Assembly (NCBI GenBank): GCA_034142505.1 | Contig: JAWZDV010000043.1 | Span: 1-64,000, forward strand | DNA length: 64,000 nt | Direction of reading: 5' to 3' | From: Hungatella_A sp034142505 | GTDB lineage: Bacteria; Bacillota; Clostridia; Lachnospirales; Lachnospiraceae | In this document: piece by piece, positions 63,601 to 64,000 of the stretch | How positions within the stretch are numbered: position 1 is the stretch's first letter | Layout of the letters: every line of letters begins with the position of its first letter | Made by a program: the position numbers and the translations under genes | The notes under the pieces: model-generated | Seen by the model: the letters and a program-made list of their open reading frames with translations, nothing else | Told to the model about the DNA's origin: nothing | Databases searched by the model: none

Positions 63601-64000
63601 GCAGGGACTCCTCCAGCTTCATCTTAATATAGAAAAAATCATTGTTTGCAGAATTCTGGGGTGAGAATGGATCTTCATTTCTGATGATATCTGGAATTCC
63701 TGTATCAGGGTCTGCCCCTGTTTCAAGGATAATTTTGACAGTATCCGCATCGACTTGATTAATTTTGGCCTGGGGCATGGAATTTACAATGGCGTTTACA
63801 GAAATCGGTTCTGTCAGGAAGGTCCCGTCAGGATTTCGCTTTGGATATGTATGGTCTGCGTCTGCCACCTGGTAGATTGGATTGCCGAGAATGTCTGTCA
63901 GATACTTCTTCTCTTTTACGCCGGTGCTCACTTCCACCTGTTTTTTCTCTGTGGAGTAATTCTTCCGATATAGTTTTGTTCCCGCAGGATAACCTTGTAA
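54677..64000 (-). CDS. Giant Cna_B/SpaA-type cell-wall-anchored protein, 5' end beyond window
   Basis: At least 3,107 residues; the frame is open to the right edge, so the true start and signal peptide lie outside. It is a string of prealbumin-like Cna_B/SpaA modules with recurrent blocks (YVLCEIKPPSGY, YIMEELKAPDGYL, YILEEQTAPPGF, YVLVETEAPAGYE, YRIRETQAPPGYQ). Such modules form internal Lys-Asn isopeptide bonds that stiffen surface stalks. A Pro/Thr-rich wall spacer precedes the sorting signal RPRTGDD, a hydrophobic helix and the tail CRKKRDN. The sortase motif is a variant of LPxTG. Likely a very long adhesin or pilus-like stalk; no sortase gene is in view. Confidence 0.9.
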   Translation of the reverse strand, partial: LQGYPAGTKLYRKNYSTEKKQVEVSTGVKEKKYLTDILGNPIYQVADADHTYPKRNPDGTFLTEPISVNAIVNSMPQAKINQVDADTVKIILETGADPDTGIPDIIRNEDPFSPQNSANNDFFYIKMKLEESLRANGYRTPFGEYTDENGIRKHGYSGRYAGVFDRGVREGEADAYGVSGVTPGDPAAETVYGSPVLKLDLPKIKNDGTPLSVGDAILSMLDFYSEHGFYNYGGIEALEETDTSYIMSLYAGIYGNPRNFLVSAGDNGTESVIYHAASYVPDDTTDCPRWVYVTYSNHSEEGAFGTYENLKSWTIHGNVRYSAALVTDAVIDGTGAIKSKTVDQNVYFAKGETILDQNGKPEQAFEWVDVMTTVEQEVEVSQWTELPLTDIGDVQISHVSSAYTDGYGVSHSDNGNLLAHEWKLVLPVMDVTLTEEDIETLPDGYGYSAGEKMGSGDYVLNVSRGVTSVYLDYANQDLTGDGLYIKTLELSYPGQTDVFQDGAAVPGNGTRKYPIGVQERIIKQKIKVTKSIQTNADGTYGNHTNRIHEDWFTKTFGGLFGTGNTAKKMDNFRFKIYLKSNLERLYRDETGGIIWQDRKGNETDILLSNKQFPALVPKIHTKASHKTTPLYQDSNDAIIANDSLYGYTDGLIHEEPNSGYTSVLEMTDQLVADGAVTRTIRIYNYDKFFDALAVANQDKWDDAAPAYTSWQPIGNEENRTEDTIDNARASDMVRQFAIDWYLKDEIAKLVRPVTATPAEKEHVSGDTAYTDAVYDQALSNAINKADNYLKPFFAYDLDEIYAIGWDSADAGGEDADITTLTADTLYGDNAADSDGYYFAISRYLPYGTYVIAEQQPRYADMEDFKNRHYQIDKPKEVMLPSVYADYAGSQASPEVMNGYYHYSTALTQAQLEQKYHIRFNKEVPHIIHGRNTDGDFEVYKYGMDIDAIKNGAESAGPGEYFALTQDEWRPYKNYYNIQGDRTAGDVPYYLSEGLSGRIPVSKYYRYSSVSEHPGIADAVPFPETPVTEDHPTDTRYQDDVATMKGVQTAYDGKYAAMLVPWTVTAPSNPVTEIADSQTAANGESSYKGFAYSKFRNRFYAGKLRIEKLDSETHENILHDSAIFNIYAAKRDDSPGGTGQVKFYEKDTTISGSQEFLTAMGASNITPFSRNALTGSFAGAGELYSGLVPAGTPICKEAEQIIMTDEKGNKTGEFRSFTTTRDGRMKDKDTNSRLVNADQNTGYLETPQPLGAGVYVLCEIKPPSGYTRTKPIPIEVYSDAITYYKEGNRDTRVAAAIYKYPSDHPAAGGGKPQDFTPVARVNVENAPIKLTIEKVKESSLTSADTTNDKTVTYKVSGRIDGSLTRIGSNPSYEYAYENGDYLGYAWQKGTLEYLNARKAAGETVDIVYQGRTFAGYGYVTRKLETSDDINPYVTGAVMTLFEAIELTPSGDREDYAYEGLEIERSATGNISRMYIKQGHAGSSIEFVREVQESGDSDVSTCWTAKTVERDDTDILYYDLDHLDIFAEEDAAGGKLLYGFNKNHIKVPVHQLESDKAIYKKTDTELSIFAFKGGVPYLEFVGGDFTKIVYSQKDKSFTVDPETVIYHIDRDGNRDAEVDPHTGMAYVRQQFEGVEKIFVWPIKIARDEYGNIIARDKITTSRIATVGENRSNDIDHAIIEPANNSGKDIPTEEWPSYTHTESGYISGTWESDGGEESHRESTLVRNKSGENRNNEVLVNDNNGSFAKSLGPVYNTYGLADYYQRSEETYENGTDLYDRNNDPVRYRDSDKLEHNHEASYTIEPDESLHNITTKLYHRKGENYILENTWVTSDQTPNDPFHNQMTDGQPDILKRIPSGTYIMEELKAPDGYLKTMPKGVLVEETDAVQSVRTVDKTTKIELSKVDSTDSYECKILDMEQRNHQNNPMVIGTAREAKGRYSHHPLAGAALALYEADKIYTSDINAHPKGWYLKKKSPDAAPFSFHATSSTITSPQMISAQWTTGSVPIYLEGIPEGYYILEEQTAPPGFVKSQPLELYVANTAEVQLFSLPNDHTKLEVEKYTWENGKKTLQNGAGLTLYEAKTDDAGNVIYENGRPQYHQSKVIDTWISNDAADFTETLEIPENAPAGQPTGLTGFITEFETMYRQYGTAPGTSIRWSVKRQAVKTSASEGIWYMEDGRRMIEEEGHLLFPDGVGMVEKQKIEESWKLNKHGQILTWLMDKSAHYVSHTQIDSTVTTRNKAGESSRFPTSAVMIYETDDKQEVRITIYQEEAVRQGRDFTFEYQFDYRRLSGVNERACSYLTTEGIRRFDYLPVGANYVLVETEAPAGYEKAEDRLILIQSTRDIQRYSVENKTEELLLSKTWLNNGKTQKELSGVTLALYRAAPDGTFIKDAAYLVDRWKTGEDGTYGELEFINGHIPDGYQKGDLKPHGIRGLEEGIYYLTELKSLPYYTRFTPMRFEYKRTKNSPANQTTNKPQTIQLIRAINQPVTGQLEIMKQSATGLPLTGVLLEINACRPGDREAVWSATVSDHDGVVRLDNLPVGEPDETGRIIPYTYRVTELVPPEGCKVNTEIITFQFQPDNNGDSYAPTAKAHISLTIRDEQTQLYIEKKDFDTNTQSANPFIDGALLAIYEVHGRDSSGNWLYDSENDKREVWRTTKAEERHLVKGLVAGRTYLLKELEAPSGYQIAAPLLFTVSQDGRNIVNITNQLNLIQIQGDSIRGRTLTVKGRYATRVEMTISDVHGRELERWLSDGRGHTLTASDMFREDRLYLLNEHTVYSDGSDLITSRVLRRFYFDENKTCCINDRTVSQVTMSLLSQDDAPILSFTPKEYVTEETTDWNPAQPDTVYRLKETTIYSDGQTNVSSQWSFSVNDQSEINAMTLYDRKLAPLIQKIDATTGRPLSQAALQLEDTRGTVFETWMTDQSPCEIKTPLSPETTYRIRETQAPPGYQQWKDEEMITFRITDLPETEMDTNTPLTILADNRPEPTQPPKEPASPDKPQPTEPSTPIKPPSPPAPTPPIYPPVEDLIPPFPFPDAPPPKTGLILAFYEPSSRYPGGLIFRRPGQTPGRGYPRPRTGDDTPWLLYLTAFTTSILGILFLTLCRKKRDN

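Overview
The window reads as chromosomal DNA of a gut-type Firmicute, most likely a Lachnospiraceae (Clostridium cluster XIVa) relative. Inference rests on family content rather than a marker gene: Opp peptide transport, FeoA/FeoB, SpaA/Cna_B surface protein with a sortase signal, Gram-positive lipoproteins, strong GGAGG ribosome-binding sites, and a moderate G+C backbone with AT-rich islands. No rRNA, tRNA or CRISPR array was seen.

Region 1 (1-8,750) is an AT-rich accessory island: an XRE regulator, a divergent WYL-regulator operon with two unrecognised proteins (1,186-4,767), a MobC-like/relaxase pair with a possible oriT, an AAA_14/DUF4143 ATPase and a RelB/RelE-type toxin-antitoxin pair. 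It ends against the decapitated 3' end of an ABC substrate-binding protein gene (8,751-9,038), which marks a recombination junction.

Region 2 (9,150-13,742) holds a secreted transglutaminase-like protein and a compact type IV pilus-like cluster: a GspF/PilC membrane protein, four small pseudopilin-like proteins and a single PilT-type ATPase.

Region 3 (13,823-24,549) is a minus-strand surface operon: signal peptidase I, a 1,708-residue GLUG protein with an ESEAP-like repeat tract, three paralogous single-pass membrane proteins, two paralogous secreted proteins and a small XRE regulator. Upstream of the signal peptidase gene lie two dyad sites that share a perfect 12-bp core in inverted orientation. 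They enclose a consensus-like promoter that now points away from the operon, and a tyrosine recombinase with a complete catalytic set is encoded next door. This looks like an invertible ON/OFF promoter switch, currently OFF, and is the most interesting signal in the window.

Region 4 (24,675-38,230) holds an oppBCDFA operon, two PepSY proteins beside an OmpR-type two-component system, a D,D-carboxypeptidase and a polysaccharide deacetylase. Region 5 (38,453-47,137) is a metal-homeostasis block: two CobW-type GTPases, DtxR- and Fur-type regulators, FeoA-FeoA-FeoB and an iron-type ABC importer. The feo promoter and the promoter of a distant ZIP transporter gene (53,728-54,504) share a 19-bp operator (16/19 identical) at the same place after the -10 element. 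Region 6 (47,276-53,634) has a LacI-type regulator and a GH13 glucosidase/sugar ABC operon. The window ends inside a giant Cna_B/SpaA-type wall-anchored protein (54,677 to the edge, more than 3,100 residues).
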